A DNA stretch of 64,000 nt from Coriobacteriaceae bacterium (GCA_030525945.1 JAUNDT010000001.1:124001-188000); one strand, 5' to 3'. Counted from the first letter of the stretch, positions 16,813 to 25,857 are shown. Translations and numbers: made by a program. Notes: generated from the sequence alone by a model not told the origin.

Positions 16813-16889
16813 TGGTGCGGCGTACAGGATTCGAACCTGTGACGTTCTGATTCGTAGTCAGACCCTCTATCCAGCTGAGGTAACGCCGC
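16813..16889 (-). tRNA. tRNA-Arg (anticodon ACG)
   Basis: Read on the minus strand: acceptor GCGGCGT pairs with ACGCCGC, D-arm CCTC-AGCTGGATA-GAGG, anticodon arm TCTGA-CTACGAA-TCAGA giving ACG, T-arm ACAGG-TTCGAAT-CCTGT, discriminator A and encoded CCA. All stems are intact. It decodes CGN arginine codons after A34 deamination. Confidence 0.95.
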
Positions 16890-17247
16890 AACGCGTTGCT
16901 AATGATGCCACTGTAGAAAACTCGAGTCAAGCGACATTTCAAACTTTTTTGCGCGACCGCAGGCGGCGGCCTTTGGGATCGTGCCCCGCGCGCGGGCCCC
17001 TTTGCTCAGGCCTCTTTGGCAGACCCCTTCGCGCAGGCCCCTTTGGCATGTCCCTCCGCGCAGATCCCTTCGGCGGCCCCCGAGCGCATCGATCCGTCAC
17101 GCAGCCCAATTGCAAAGTCCGCGCTCGCGCTCGCAACAGCCGACACACAAGACGCCCGCATTCGTCAGCCTCTGCATCAACCCAGACGCGACGGCGCACA
17201 GGGGACCGCCACAGTTCTACCACAAGCCCTAAAAGATCCTGCCACAA
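16890..17247. other. Spacer between tRNA-Arg and tRNA-fMet with 27-bp repeats
   Basis: No supported gene. At about 17000-17090 there are three to four diverged 27-bp tandem units (GCCTCTTTGGCAGACCCCTT... and GCCCCTTTGGCATGTCCCTC...). Because 27 is a multiple of three, a minus-strand frame through them encodes a nine-residue repeat, but that frame starts only with TTG inside the tRNA terminator and is probably not a gene. Confidence 0.45.
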
Positions 17248-17284
17248 TACAAAAAAGCTCGGGAGCCTTTCGACTCCCGAGCTG
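17248..17284 (-). terminator. Terminator of tRNA-fMet
   Basis: On the minus strand AGCTCGGGAG pairs with CTCCCGAGCT around GTCGAAAGG and is followed by TTTTTT. It begins about 10 bp after the tRNA. Confidence 0.88.
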
Positions 17285-17292
17285 CAAGTTCT

Positions 17293-17369
17293 TGGTCGCG
17301 GGGGCAGGATTTGAACCTACGACCTCCGGGTTATGAGCCCGGCGAGCTACCAGACTGCTCCACCCCGCA
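17293..17369 (-). tRNA. Initiator tRNA-fMet (anticodon CAT)
   Basis: Minus strand: acceptor TGCGGGG/CCCCGCG, D-arm with GGAGCAGTCTGGTAGCTC, anticodon arm CCGGG-CTCATAA-CCCGG, T-arm GTAGG-TTCAAAT-CCTGC, discriminator A and CCA. The three G:C pairs at the base of the anticodon stem mark an initiator. Position 1:72 reads U:G rather than the usual C:A or C:U mismatch. Confidence 0.93.
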
Positions 17370-17569
17370 ATGTCTGGACGCACCGTGTGCGCAGGAAGTT
17401 ATATTACGCACCTGTCTCCCCGAATGCAAGACCCTATCCACACGTCTTCACAATTCTGACACCTTTTGGGCAAAGCGCTTTATTTGAGCATCCGCCGCAC
17501 ACCGCGCCAAGCTGCCATAATAAGAGCGTTATCAAACTGCACAAGCGCACACGTACGCAAGGAGTGCCC

Positions 17570-20200
17570 ATGGCGACCACGCCCCTCAACACCGGCCACG
17601 AGGCGACGCACGAGTTTTACGCGAGCTGCCCCGAGGGATTCGAGCTTGCACTCGAGCACGAGCTCCGCGTGCTCGGCGCCCGACAGGTTCGCCGCCTCAA
17701 GGGGCGCGTGACCTTTGCGGGAGCCGTCTCCGACGCATACCGCGTCTGCCTGTGGTCGCGCCTCGCCAGCCGCGTCTTTGTCACCGTCGCGCGCTTTGAC
17801 TGCCGCAACGCCGACGACCTCTACGAAGGAACGCACGCCGTGGCCTGGGAGAATATCCTGGTCCCCGGCGCGACCTTCGCCGTCGCCGCGCGCGGAACCA
17901 CCGACGAGCTCCGCAACACGCACTACTCCGCACTCCGCGTGAAGGATGCCCTGTGCGATCGCCTCGCGGACGTCGCCGGTCGCCGCCCCAACGTGGACGT
18001 GGAGAATCCCGACGCGCGCATCCTCCTCTCCCTGCGCGGCGAGCGCGCCAGCCTGCAGCTCGACCTCTCCGGAGACCCGCTGTTCAAGCGCCTCCCCCGC
18101 GAGGCCACGCGCGAGCACGGAGCCCACGTGCTGCGCCCCGACTACGCCGCGCTCGCCTGCGCCCAGGCTGGCTGGCAGGAGATCTGCGCACGCGCCCTTA
18201 CTAATAATGACGAAGCGTCGAGCGAGAAGAGCTCCGTGGAGGCCGTCGCCGTCGCAGCCAGCGCAGCCGCCGAACGCCCCGCGCCGACGCTCCCCGTTAT
18301 GGTCGACGCCTGTTGCGCGGGCGGCGGTGTGGTGCTCGAAGCCGCCTCGATCCTGGCCGACCGCGCGCCCGGCCTCGAGCATCGTACCTGGGGATTCCTG
18401 AGCTGGTCGGAGCACGACGCAGATGCTTGGCGCGCGCTGCTCAACGAAGCCGAGCAGCGCGCGGAGCTCGCCAAAGGAAGAGTCGCCCGCATCGTGGCGA
18501 CCGATCCGTCCGGAGACGCCGTCTCTTGCGCCCGGCGCGTACTCAAAGCCGCCGGCCTCGCCGACCGCGTGATCTTCGCCCAGCCCGACCTCGAGAAAAT
18601 CTCGCGTAAGCTGTTGACACCCGCATGCTGCGGAAGGGAGCCGCGCGGCTTCATCTTCCTCGACACCACCGAGACGGCGATAACCAAAATGCCCCGCGTG
18701 CTCGACCTCGCCACGAGCCTGCATGGCAGTACTGCTGGTCCAGACCCCGTCCGCGCCATGCTGGGCACCATGCCCACCGTGGCCCTCACGCGCGACGAGC
18801 TCCTCACACGAACCCTCGGCGAACCCGAGTGCTCCCTGCGCATCATGCCGAACAACGAAGATGCTTCACTTGTTGTCTTTTCGGCGGCGAGCGAAGCGCG
18901 CGCAGCCGAAAGCGACGCGGGCGCGGGCGACCTTGTGCTCTCCGAGAATTCCGCCGATTCCAGCGCTGCACCTTCCCCTGCTACCGCTCTCATCGACCTC
19001 GGCGACGGCAAGCCCTGCCCCGTGATGATCCCGGAGTCCGACCAGTTCGCCCGTCGTCTGCGCAAGGTCGCCAAGCAGCGCCGCAAGTGGGCGCAGCGCG
19101 AGGGCGTGACCTGCTATCGCGTGTACGATGCCGACCTACCCGATTACTCCGCCGCTATTGACCTGTACGAAGGCAGCGCCGCCACGCCGGGCCGCTGGCT
19201 TGTCATCGCCGAGTACGCGGCGCCGCGCGAGGTGGACCCCGCGCTCGCCGAGGCCCGTCTGCTCGATATCCTCGCTATCGCGCCGCGAATCCTGCAGGTT
19301 GACCCGGAGAACGTTTTCGCAAAGGCGCGCATTCGCTCGCGCGGCGGTTCGCAATACGGCAAGACCTCCGGCGGATCGCGCGGGGGCGGACAGGGCTCGA
19401 ACCGACAGGGCGCCAAGTCGCGTCGCAGCACCGCGAACGCCGGGGCCTCCACGCCGTCCGATATCCGCACCCGCCGACTCCCCCTCATTGAGGAAGGCGG
19501 CCTGACCTTCGCCGTCAACTTTAACGACTACCTGGACACCGGCATCTTCCTCGACCACCGCATCACGCGTGGCCTCGTGCGCGAGCACGCCAAAGGTGCC
19601 CGCTACTTCCTCAACCTGTTTGCCTACACGGGCACTGCCACCTGCTACGCCGCCGACGCCGGCGTGGAGGAGACCGTCACGGTCGACCTCTCCAACACGT
19701 ACCTCGACTGGGCGGAGCGCAACATGGAGCAGAACGGCTTTGTGGGCCCGCAGCACCACTTTGTGCGCGCCGACGTCATGAGCTGGATTCGCGACATGCG
19801 CGAGACCCGCAACCGCTGGGACCTGATTTTCTGCGATCCGCCCACGTTCTCGAACTCCAGCAAGATGGGCCAGCGAACCTGGGACGTTCAGCGCGACCAC
19901 GTCGAGCTGCTCATCGGCCTGTCGCGCCTGCTCACGCGCGAAGGCGAGGCCATCTTCTCGTGCAACCTGCGCACGTTCCGCCCCGACACCGCCGAGCTCG
20001 CGCGCGCCGGCGTGGTGCTCACCGACATCACCGCGCAGACCATCCCCGAGGACTTTGCCCGCAACCAGCGCATCCACAAGTGCTACATCGTGCGCCGCTA
20101 CACCTCGGAAGAGGCGATGCGCCTGGTAGGCATGGACGAGGCAGAGATCCGCGAGCGCACTCGAGAGCTCCGCGAGAACGCCCGCCGCGCGCGAAAGTAG
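17570..20200 (+). CDS. rlmKL: RlmKL-like 23S rRNA methyltransferase with degenerate RlmL half
   Basis: An 876-aa fusion related to E. coli RlmKL, which methylates G2445 (RlmL half) and G2069 (RlmK half) of 23S rRNA. A THUMP domain lies at about 10-160. In the RlmL half the AdoMet motif expected as DPMCGSGT reads DACCAGGG (246-253), and the catalytic NPPY site is replaced by DTTE (365-368). A Gly/Ser/Arg-rich linker (588-635) leads to an intact RlmK half with NLFAYTGTATCYAA and DPPTFSNS (756-763). So only the m7G2069-type activity looks functional. AAGGAGTGCCC precedes ATG 17570; the frame extends upstream without a ribosome site. Confidence 0.88.
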   Translation: MATTPLNTGHEATHEFYASCPEGFELALEHELRVLGARQVRRLKGRVTFAGAVSDAYRVCLWSRLASRVFVTVARFDCRNADDLYEGTHAVAWENILVPGATFAVAARGTTDELRNTHYSALRVKDALCDRLADVAGRRPNVDVENPDARILLSLRGERASLQLDLSGDPLFKRLPREATREHGAHVLRPDYAALACAQAGWQEICARALTNNDEASSEKSSVEAVAVAASAAAERPAPTLPVMVDACCAGGGVVLEAASILADRAPGLEHRTWGFLSWSEHDADAWRALLNEAEQRAELAKGRVARIVATDPSGDAVSCARRVLKAAGLADRVIFAQPDLEKISRKLLTPACCGREPRGFIFLDTTETAITKMPRVLDLATSLHGSTAGPDPVRAMLGTMPTVALTRDELLTRTLGEPECSLRIMPNNEDASLVVFSAASEARAAESDAGAGDLVLSENSADSSAAPSPATALIDLGDGKPCPVMIPESDQFARRLRKVAKQRRKWAQREGVTCYRVYDADLPDYSAAIDLYEGSAATPGRWLVIAEYAAPREVDPALAEARLLDILAIAPRILQVDPENVFAKARIRSRGGSQYGKTSGGSRGGGQGSNRQGAKSRRSTANAGASTPSDIRTRRLPLIEEGGLTFAVNFNDYLDTGIFLDHRITRGLVREHAKGARYFLNLFAYTGTATCYAADAGVEETVTVDLSNTYLDWAERNMEQNGFVGPQHHFVRADVMSWIRDMRETRNRWDLIFCDPPTFSNSSKMGQRTWDVQRDHVELLIGLSRLLTREGEAIFSCNLRTFRPDTAELARAGVVLTDITAQTIPEDFARNQRIHKCYIVRRYTSEEAMRLVGMDEAEIRERTRELRENARRARK

Positions 20201-20762
20201 TGCGGTCCGCGCGAAAGACGAGCGCCGCGCACGAAAGCGCGCCCTCCTTAGGCTGATTTTGAGCCCTGAGAGCGAAACTCCCTCGCATTGGGGGTGGTTT
20301 GCGAGGTTCGATTTGAAACCTCCCCTACATTGGGGGAGGTTTCGCGCTTCAAGGGGCTTCCACCGCGATTTCCCGCCAGTAAAATGCCTGTTGGCGGTCT
20401 CCCCGAAATCCCTATTCGCGCTCGGGGACCCCCAAACCACCCCCAATGTAGAGGACTTTTTTCTCGAGGGGTCCCAAACCAGCCCCAATGCGGGGGAGGT
20501 TTGCCTCAAGGGCCCAATCTGCCGTGCTGCCACCGCCGACCGCATGCCCAGGCCCTCGCGGCGGCCGAACACCGGTCGCCACCCGCAAACCGCATCGACA
20601 ACGAACGCGTAAACCCGCGCCCGTTTCTCCGCAGGTCAGAGCCCATAGCGTTTGACCTGCACAACCCCTATAATTGCAGGCACGTTAAGATGGCATAAAG
20701 ATGCCTCTCGGCGCTGCGCACCGCGCTCGCCGGGTCACCCCTGCCAAGGAGCAATTACCGCA
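20201..20762. other. Intergenic region rlmKL/kup holding repeat locus B and the kup promoter
   Basis: Beyond the repeat units (listed separately) the right end has a TATAAT box at 20669-20674 with TTGACC 11 bp upstream, too close to be its -35. A long leader of about 80 nt then runs to the kup ribosome site. No gene seen. Confidence 0.45.
20274..20502. repeat. Palindromic 42-bp-period repeat, locus B (2 + 2 units)
   Basis: Two forward units (starting AAACTCCC at 20274 and AAACCTCC at 20316, exactly 42 bp apart) and two inverted units (AAACCACC at 20434 and AAACCAGC at 20476, again 42 bp apart) flank a centre of about 90 bp. The forward unit has TACATTGGGGG in the middle, the inverted one CCCCAATG. 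The arrangement matches locus C at 59.3-59.8 kb. Confidence 0.82.
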
Positions 20763-22802
20763 ATGGCACAAGCAACTGAATCCACCGCGTCGGAACACCA
20801 TTCGCACGCGATACCCGTGAGCATCGGCGCGATGCTCATCACGCTCGGCGTGGTGTACGGCGACATCGGCACGTCGCCCATGTACGTCACCAAGGCCCTT
20901 CTCGCGGGTCAGGGCGGCATCATGACCGTGACCGAGGAGTTCATCCTCGGCGCGCTTTCGCTCGTGATCTGGACGGTCACGCTGCTCACCACCGTTAAGT
21001 ACGTGCTCGTTTCGCTCAAGGCGGACAACCACGGCGAGGGCGGCATCTTCGCCCTGTACAGCATCGTGCGCAAATACGGCAAGTGGCTCATCATCCCCGC
21101 CATGCTCGGAGGCGCCGCGCTGCTCGCCGACGGCGTGCTCACCCCGGCCGTGACCATCACCACGGCGATCGAGGGCCTGCGCACCATCCCCGCCGTGCAC
21201 GAGATCATGGGTGACAACCAAATGAACGTCGTGATCATCACGCTCATCATCGTGTGCCTGCTGTTCGCCGTTCAGCGCGCCGGCACCTCCAAGATCGGTC
21301 ACACGTTCGGCCCGGTCATGACGTTTTGGTTCCTGTTCCTGGGCGGCGCGGGCCTCATGTACGTCATCGGCAACCCCGTGGTGCTGCTCGCCTTCAACCC
21401 GCTGCGCGGCATCAGCTTCCTGCTTTCGCCTAACAACCACGCGGGCATCATGATCCTGGGCAGCTGCTTCCTCGCCACCACCGGCGCCGAGGCGCTCTAC
21501 TCCGACATGGGCCACGTTGGCCGCGGCAACATCTACGCCACCTGGCCGTTCGTTAAGATCTGCCTCATCCTGTCCTACCTGGGCCAGGGCGCGTGGCTGC
21601 TCTCCAACGCCGGCAACGCCGACCTCGCCATGATCGAGGACCTCAACCCGTTCTTCCAGATGCTCCCCGAGATGATCCGCCCGTTCGGCGTCATCCTCTC
21701 CACCTGCGCGGCTATCATCGCCAGCCAGGCGCTCGTGACCGGCGCGTTCTCGCTCGTGTCCGAGGCCAGCCGCCTGGACCTCATGCCGCACATGCAGATC
21801 TTCTACCCCGCCGAGACCAAGGGCCAGCTCTACATCCCCATGGTCAACAACGTCATGTGGGTTGGCTGCGTTATCGTGGTCCTGCTGTTCCAGAGCTCCG
21901 CGCACATGGAGGCCGCCTACGGCCTGGCCATCACCATCACGATGATCTGCACCTCCGTGCTGCTCTTCTTCTACCTGCACGGCATCCGCAAGATGCGCCT
22001 GTTCCCGTACGTGTTCGTGATCTTCTTCGTAGCGCTTGAGGGCTTCTTCTTCGTGTCCTCGCTCACCAAGTTCTTCCACGGCGGCTACTTCACCATCCTC
22101 ATGGCCGCCCTCATCATGGGCATCATGGTGAGCTGGTACAACGGCAGCCGCGTCGAGCGCCGCCAGTACACGATGCTCCCCGTGCGCAAGTACCTCGACC
22201 AGCTCGACAGCCTGCGCAACGACCCGCACTACGAGATGCTCTGTGACAACCTGGTGTACCTCACCAACAGCACCTCCACCGACATGCTCGACCGCGACAT
22301 CCTGTACTCGATCTTTGACAAGCACCCCAAGCGCGCCCGCGCGTATTGGTTCCTGAACGTCGAGGTCACGGAGGAGCCGCACACCTTCGAGTACTCCGTT
22401 GAGAACTTTGGCACCGACTACGTGTTCCGCGTGCACCTGCACCTGGGCTACAAGGTCAACCAGCGCGTCAACGCCTACCTGCGCCAGATCGTGTCCGACC
22501 TGTCCGCTTCCGGCGAGCTGCCGGCGCAGACGCACGACTACTCCGTGTACGACGAGCCCGGCCCGATTGGCTCCTTCCGCTTCTGCCTGATCCGCAAGAC
22601 GCTGGCGCCCGAGTCCGACGTGGAGCAGCGCGAGCGCCACGCCATCGCCATGAAGTACGCCATCCGCCGCTTTGCCGGCTCGCCCGTGCACTGGTTTGGC
22701 CTGGAGAACTCCAGTGTGTACTACGAGTACGTGCCGCTGTTCACCAAGCTGAAGCATGTCGACCATATTGAGCGCGTGAGCGTGGACGCCCATCAGGGGT
22801 AA
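20763..22802 (+). CDS. kup: Potassium uptake protein, Kup/HAK/KUP family
   Basis: A 679-aa proton-coupled K+ importer. The signature GVVYGDIGTSPMY (residues 24-36) is diagnostic. About twelve membrane helices fill residues 17-460, followed by a soluble C-terminal domain of about 200 aa with DYSVYDEPGPIGSFRFCLIRK and RFAGSPVHWFGLENSSVYYEYVPL. ATG 20763 follows AAGGAGCAATTACCGCA. The leader between the TATAAT box and the gene is too short for a c-di-AMP riboswitch that I would recognise. A terminator follows at 22842-22876. Single-gene unit. Confidence 0.95.
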   Translation: MAQATESTASEHHSHAIPVSIGAMLITLGVVYGDIGTSPMYVTKALLAGQGGIMTVTEEFILGALSLVIWTVTLLTTVKYVLVSLKADNHGEGGIFALYSIVRKYGKWLIIPAMLGGAALLADGVLTPAVTITTAIEGLRTIPAVHEIMGDNQMNVVIITLIIVCLLFAVQRAGTSKIGHTFGPVMTFWFLFLGGAGLMYVIGNPVVLLAFNPLRGISFLLSPNNHAGIMILGSCFLATTGAEALYSDMGHVGRGNIYATWPFVKICLILSYLGQGAWLLSNAGNADLAMIEDLNPFFQMLPEMIRPFGVILSTCAAIIASQALVTGAFSLVSEASRLDLMPHMQIFYPAETKGQLYIPMVNNVMWVGCVIVVLLFQSSAHMEAAYGLAITITMICTSVLLFFYLHGIRKMRLFPYVFVIFFVALEGFFFVSSLTKFFHGGYFTILMAALIMGIMVSWYNGSRVERRQYTMLPVRKYLDQLDSLRNDPHYEMLCDNLVYLTNSTSTDMLDRDILYSIFDKHPKRARAYWFLNVEVTEEPHTFEYSVENFGTDYVFRVHLHLGYKVNQRVNAYLRQIVSDLSASGELPAQTHDYSVYDEPGPIGSFRFCLIRKTLAPESDVEQRERHAIAMKYAIRRFAGSPVHWFGLENSSVYYEYVPLFTKLKHVDHIERVSVDAHQG

Positions 22803-22841
22803 GGGCACGCGGCGAACGCCGGTGCGCATATATGCTCGCCA

Positions 22842-22876
22842 GGGGGCGCAGTCGTATGGCTGCGTCCCCCTTTTTG
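22842..22876 (+). terminator. Intrinsic terminator of kup
   Basis: GGGGGCGCAG pairs with CTGCGTCCCCC around TCGTATGG and is followed by TTTTTG. Confidence 0.9.
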
Positions 22877-23220
22877 CGCGCGGGCGAGGCGGAGCGCTGC
22901 GGGCGCGCCGTCATGCCGACGCGCCGCCACGCTGCCACCGAGCCCCCTTGTGCCGCCGCACCGCCGCGCTGCCACGGTGCCGCGCTGCTCCCAAGCGCTG
23001 CCTTTTCGCTTACCGTGTGAAAACCTGCTGCTTACAGGGCGTTATCGACCAAAAATCGACAGGCGCTGGGTACCATGGTCATTTGTGATATTTAAGCCCA
23101 TTGTCGCGATTGCGCGCAGCCTTGCCGCGCGAGGCCCAGTGCGCCCGCGCTCGCCCAGGCGCCCGCGCACCCGCGCGAACAGGGCATGAGAGTACGTGAG
23201 GGAAGTAGAGGGGTCGCCCA
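22877..23220. other. Intergenic region before the LtaS-like gene
   Basis: No gene seen. The left 130 bp are very GC-rich with many CCG runs; an AT-richer island at about 23010-23100 (ATCGACCAAAAATCGAC, TTTGTGATATTTAAG) probably holds the promoter of the downstream gene. ATCGACC and AATCGAC form a short direct repeat there. Confidence 0.35.
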
Positions 23221-25581
23221 ATGCTCGTTTCCGCTGTTTCATTCGTTGCGATTGTTGCGAGCGCGCTGCTCGGCGCAAAGGAGATGCGCCGCCGGGATTC
23301 GCGCGTCGGCCTTGCGTGGGGCGTGTGGTTCTGCGTGCTCGAGGCGGCCGTTGGCGTGATGGGCATGCTGGGCATGATGCCCAATGACCTGCTCTCTGGC
23401 CTGGTTCTCAACGCCGTGCTCGTTGCGTGCGCGTGGGGCTCGTTCGCCCACGACCTCGTGTGGCAGCGCGTGTGCAGCTTCATTGAGCGCGGTACGGCCC
23501 GTGCGGCGCGCACGTTTGCGCCCAACTGCGCCGAGTGCGACAAGTACGACACCTGCGCGCATCGCATCACCAAGCCGGAGGACCTCACCCTTCCCGGCCG
23601 TGTCGGTGCGGCGCTGTCCCGCGCGGGCAAGCGCACGTGGCTGTTCCTGCACCAGACCGCCGTTGTCCGCACCATGATCCTCATGCTCGCAGGCCTCTTT
23701 GCCATGCTCGCGCTCGAGATCCCCTCTAACCACGATCTCACCTGGGCATACCCCCTGTGTCTGCTGCTCGAGTGGTCCCTCATCACTGCCGTTATGATCG
23801 GCCTGTACCACCTGTTCCAGCGCCACGGCGTTGCGGCTGCTGTTGTCGCGTTCGTGCTTTGGGGCGTGGGCATGGCGGAGTTCTTCGTCATCACCTTCAA
23901 GTCGATGCCCATCCAGCCCGCCGACCTCTCGGCGCTCAAGACGGCCGCCGCGGTCAGTGCAGGCTACGACTACATCTTCAGCCCCTTTGGCCTGTACGGC
24001 ATGGCCTTCCTCGCCGTGTCGATGTTCCTGTGCTCCGTGGCCTCCGCGTTCCGCACGCCCAAGCCCGAGCGCACGCGCAAGATGCTGCTCACCAACCTTA
24101 TTATTGGCGCGCTGTGCCTGGGCGGCGTGGCGGCGCATGTCACGCTGATCGACTACTACAACACCCTCAATATCACCGTGTACACCTGGCGCCCGCTTGA
24201 GAGCTACTACCGCCAGGGCTTCCTGCCCACGTTCATCTCGAGCGCGCAGACCATTAAGCCGCCCGTTCCCGCGGAGTACGACATGGACGCCGCTCAAAAG
24301 CTTGAGGACGAGCTCGCCGCCACGTACGACGAGGGCGAGGGCGCCAGCACAGGTCGCACGGCCGCGCAGAAGCAGTTCGACCAGGAGAAGCCCGCTGTCG
24401 TCGCCATCATGAACGAGACCTTCTCCGATCTGTCCGTATACCAGAACATGCACGCCGGCTACGAGGGCCCGCAGTTCTTCAAGAACCTTCCCGACGCCCT
24501 GTCGCGCGGTAAGCTATACGTGAGCGCGTATGGCGGCGGCACCTGCAACACCGAGTTCGAGTTCCTCACGGGCAACTCCATGTCCTACCTGGGCTCCGGC
24601 GTGTACCCGTACACCATTTACGACCTCACCGAGACCAACAACCTTGCCGAGCAGTTCAAGGAACTCGGCTACACCACCACCGCCATGCACCCCAACCACG
24701 GCACCAACTGGAACCGCGAGAACGTGTATGCCGGCTTTGGGTTTGACGAGTTCCTGGCTATCGAGGACTTCCAGAACGCCGACAAGCTGCGTGGCATGGT
24801 CACGGACGAGGCCACGTACGACGCGATTATCGAAATGCTCAAGACGAACGAGTCACCGCAGTTCATCTTTGACGTTACGATGCAGAACCACTCCGGCTAC
24901 GAGACCGGCCTGCTTCCCGCGAGCAAGCAGCTCAACCTGAGCATCGACGGCGAAGTCGACCCCGAGGTCAACGAGTACCTCTCGCTTATTGAGGAGTCCG
25001 ACCGCGCGCTGGAGAAGTTCATCGGTGAGCTTCGCGAGCTTGACCGCCCGGTTGTGGTGGTGTTCTTTGGCGATCACCAGCCGTTCTTCCCCGACAAGTT
25101 CAACGACCGCTTCTTCCCCGGCGAGGACAAGACCGCGCACGCCATGCGCCTGTGGCAGACCGATTATCTGGTTTGGGCGAACTACGACGTGGCCGGGCGT
25201 GACCAGAAGAGCACCACGGTTGACCTGTCCACCAACTACCTGGGCACCAGCATGATGGACCTCATTGGCGCTCCGCTCACGCCGTTCCAGAAGGCGCAGA
25301 TGACGCTGCGCCAGGCGTTGCCCGCCATCAACACCACGGGGTATCTCGATGCCGCTAGCAACGTGTATTTGTCGAGCGTTAAGGAAGCGCCGGAGTCGGA
25401 CGCCAGCACGCTCGGCAGCGTTGAGCCGCTGCGCCGGGCGCTGGAGGCGCGTCAGCAGTACGCCACCGTTCAGTATCTCGAGCTCTTTGGCGACGGCAAG
25501 GACGTCTACAGCAAGCAGCATCAGAGCGCCGCGAACGAGACCGATCCCAACCTCGCCCCGGGCACCACGCAGATCAAGTAG
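23221..25581 (+). CDS. LtaS-like sulfatase-fold phosphotransferase (LTA synthase family)
   Basis: A 786-aa membrane enzyme with N-terminal helices (about 1-350, in two blocks) and an extracellular alkaline-phosphatase/sulfatase domain (about 385-680). Active-site features of LtaS are visible: IMNETFSD (metal-binding Glu near 396), GGGTCNTEFEFLTG (Thr nucleophile near 440), HPNHGTNWNRENVY and FFGDHQPFF (Asp-His near 616). It should transfer phosphoglycerol or a similar group to a surface glycan or lipid. Unusual: a cytoplasmic loop between the two helix blocks carries CAECDKYDTC (near 103-112). TAGAGGGG precedes ATG 23221. The polymer it makes in this organism is not known. Confidence 0.85.
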   Translation: MLVSAVSFVAIVASALLGAKEMRRRDSRVGLAWGVWFCVLEAAVGVMGMLGMMPNDLLSGLVLNAVLVACAWGSFAHDLVWQRVCSFIERGTARAARTFAPNCAECDKYDTCAHRITKPEDLTLPGRVGAALSRAGKRTWLFLHQTAVVRTMILMLAGLFAMLALEIPSNHDLTWAYPLCLLLEWSLITAVMIGLYHLFQRHGVAAAVVAFVLWGVGMAEFFVITFKSMPIQPADLSALKTAAAVSAGYDYIFSPFGLYGMAFLAVSMFLCSVASAFRTPKPERTRKMLLTNLIIGALCLGGVAAHVTLIDYYNTLNITVYTWRPLESYYRQGFLPTFISSAQTIKPPVPAEYDMDAAQKLEDELAATYDEGEGASTGRTAAQKQFDQEKPAVVAIMNETFSDLSVYQNMHAGYEGPQFFKNLPDALSRGKLYVSAYGGGTCNTEFEFLTGNSMSYLGSGVYPYTIYDLTETNNLAEQFKELGYTTTAMHPNHGTNWNRENVYAGFGFDEFLAIEDFQNADKLRGMVTDEATYDAIIEMLKTNESPQFIFDVTMQNHSGYETGLLPASKQLNLSIDGEVDPEVNEYLSLIEESDRALEKFIGELRELDRPVVVVFFGDHQPFFPDKFNDRFFPGEDKTAHAMRLWQTDYLVWANYDVAGRDQKSTTVDLSTNYLGTSMMDLIGAPLTPFQKAQMTLRQALPAINTTGYLDAASNVYLSSVKEAPESDASTLGSVEPLRRALEARQQYATVQYLELFGDGKDVYSKQHQSAANETDPNLAPGTTQIK

Positions 25582-25793
25582 GCCTGGCGGGCGGCGCGGG
25601 GCAGTGTGGACCTCGCAGGGCCGAGCGGGCGACGCGGGGTGGGAGGTCCGTGAGTCGGAACAGGCGACTCGCAGAGCATGCTCCGCGAGTCCGAGCGGAC
25701 GACGAACGAGTGGACCCGCGAACTCGGCGCCCTCGACTTTTGCAACCCCGAGATTCCGACACGACTGAGCACTCTGGTCCCAGTCAACCAACA
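25582..25793. other. Intergenic region after the LtaS-like gene
   Basis: A palindrome CTCGCAGAGCATGCTCCGCG occurs at about 25671-25692 (one mismatch pair). No T-run follows. No gene seen. Confidence 0.3.
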
Positions 25794-25834
25794 AAAATGC
25801 GTCATTTAGGGTCAGACCCTAAATGACGCATTTT
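25794..25834. repeat. 41-bp perfect palindrome, copy 1
   Basis: AAAATGCGTCATTTAGGGTC, one central base, then its exact reverse complement. It ends 24 bp after the stop of the minus-strand ABC permease. The TTTT end lets it act as a terminator on both strands. Identical arms occur at 28356-28396 and 46129-46167. Confidence 0.9.
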
Positions 25835-25857
25835 GTTTGCGCTTATGTGCGTCGTGG

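Noticed and set aside
16939..17247. Minus-strand 102-codon frame with nine-residue PKGxARR repeats
   Set aside because: Only a TTG start at the edge of the tRNA-fMet terminator, no ribosome site, and it consists of diverged intergenic tandem repeats.
20641..20762. c-di-AMP (ydaO) riboswitch before kup
   Set aside because: The leader after the TATAAT box is only about 80 nt and lacks the conserved ydaO segments I know.
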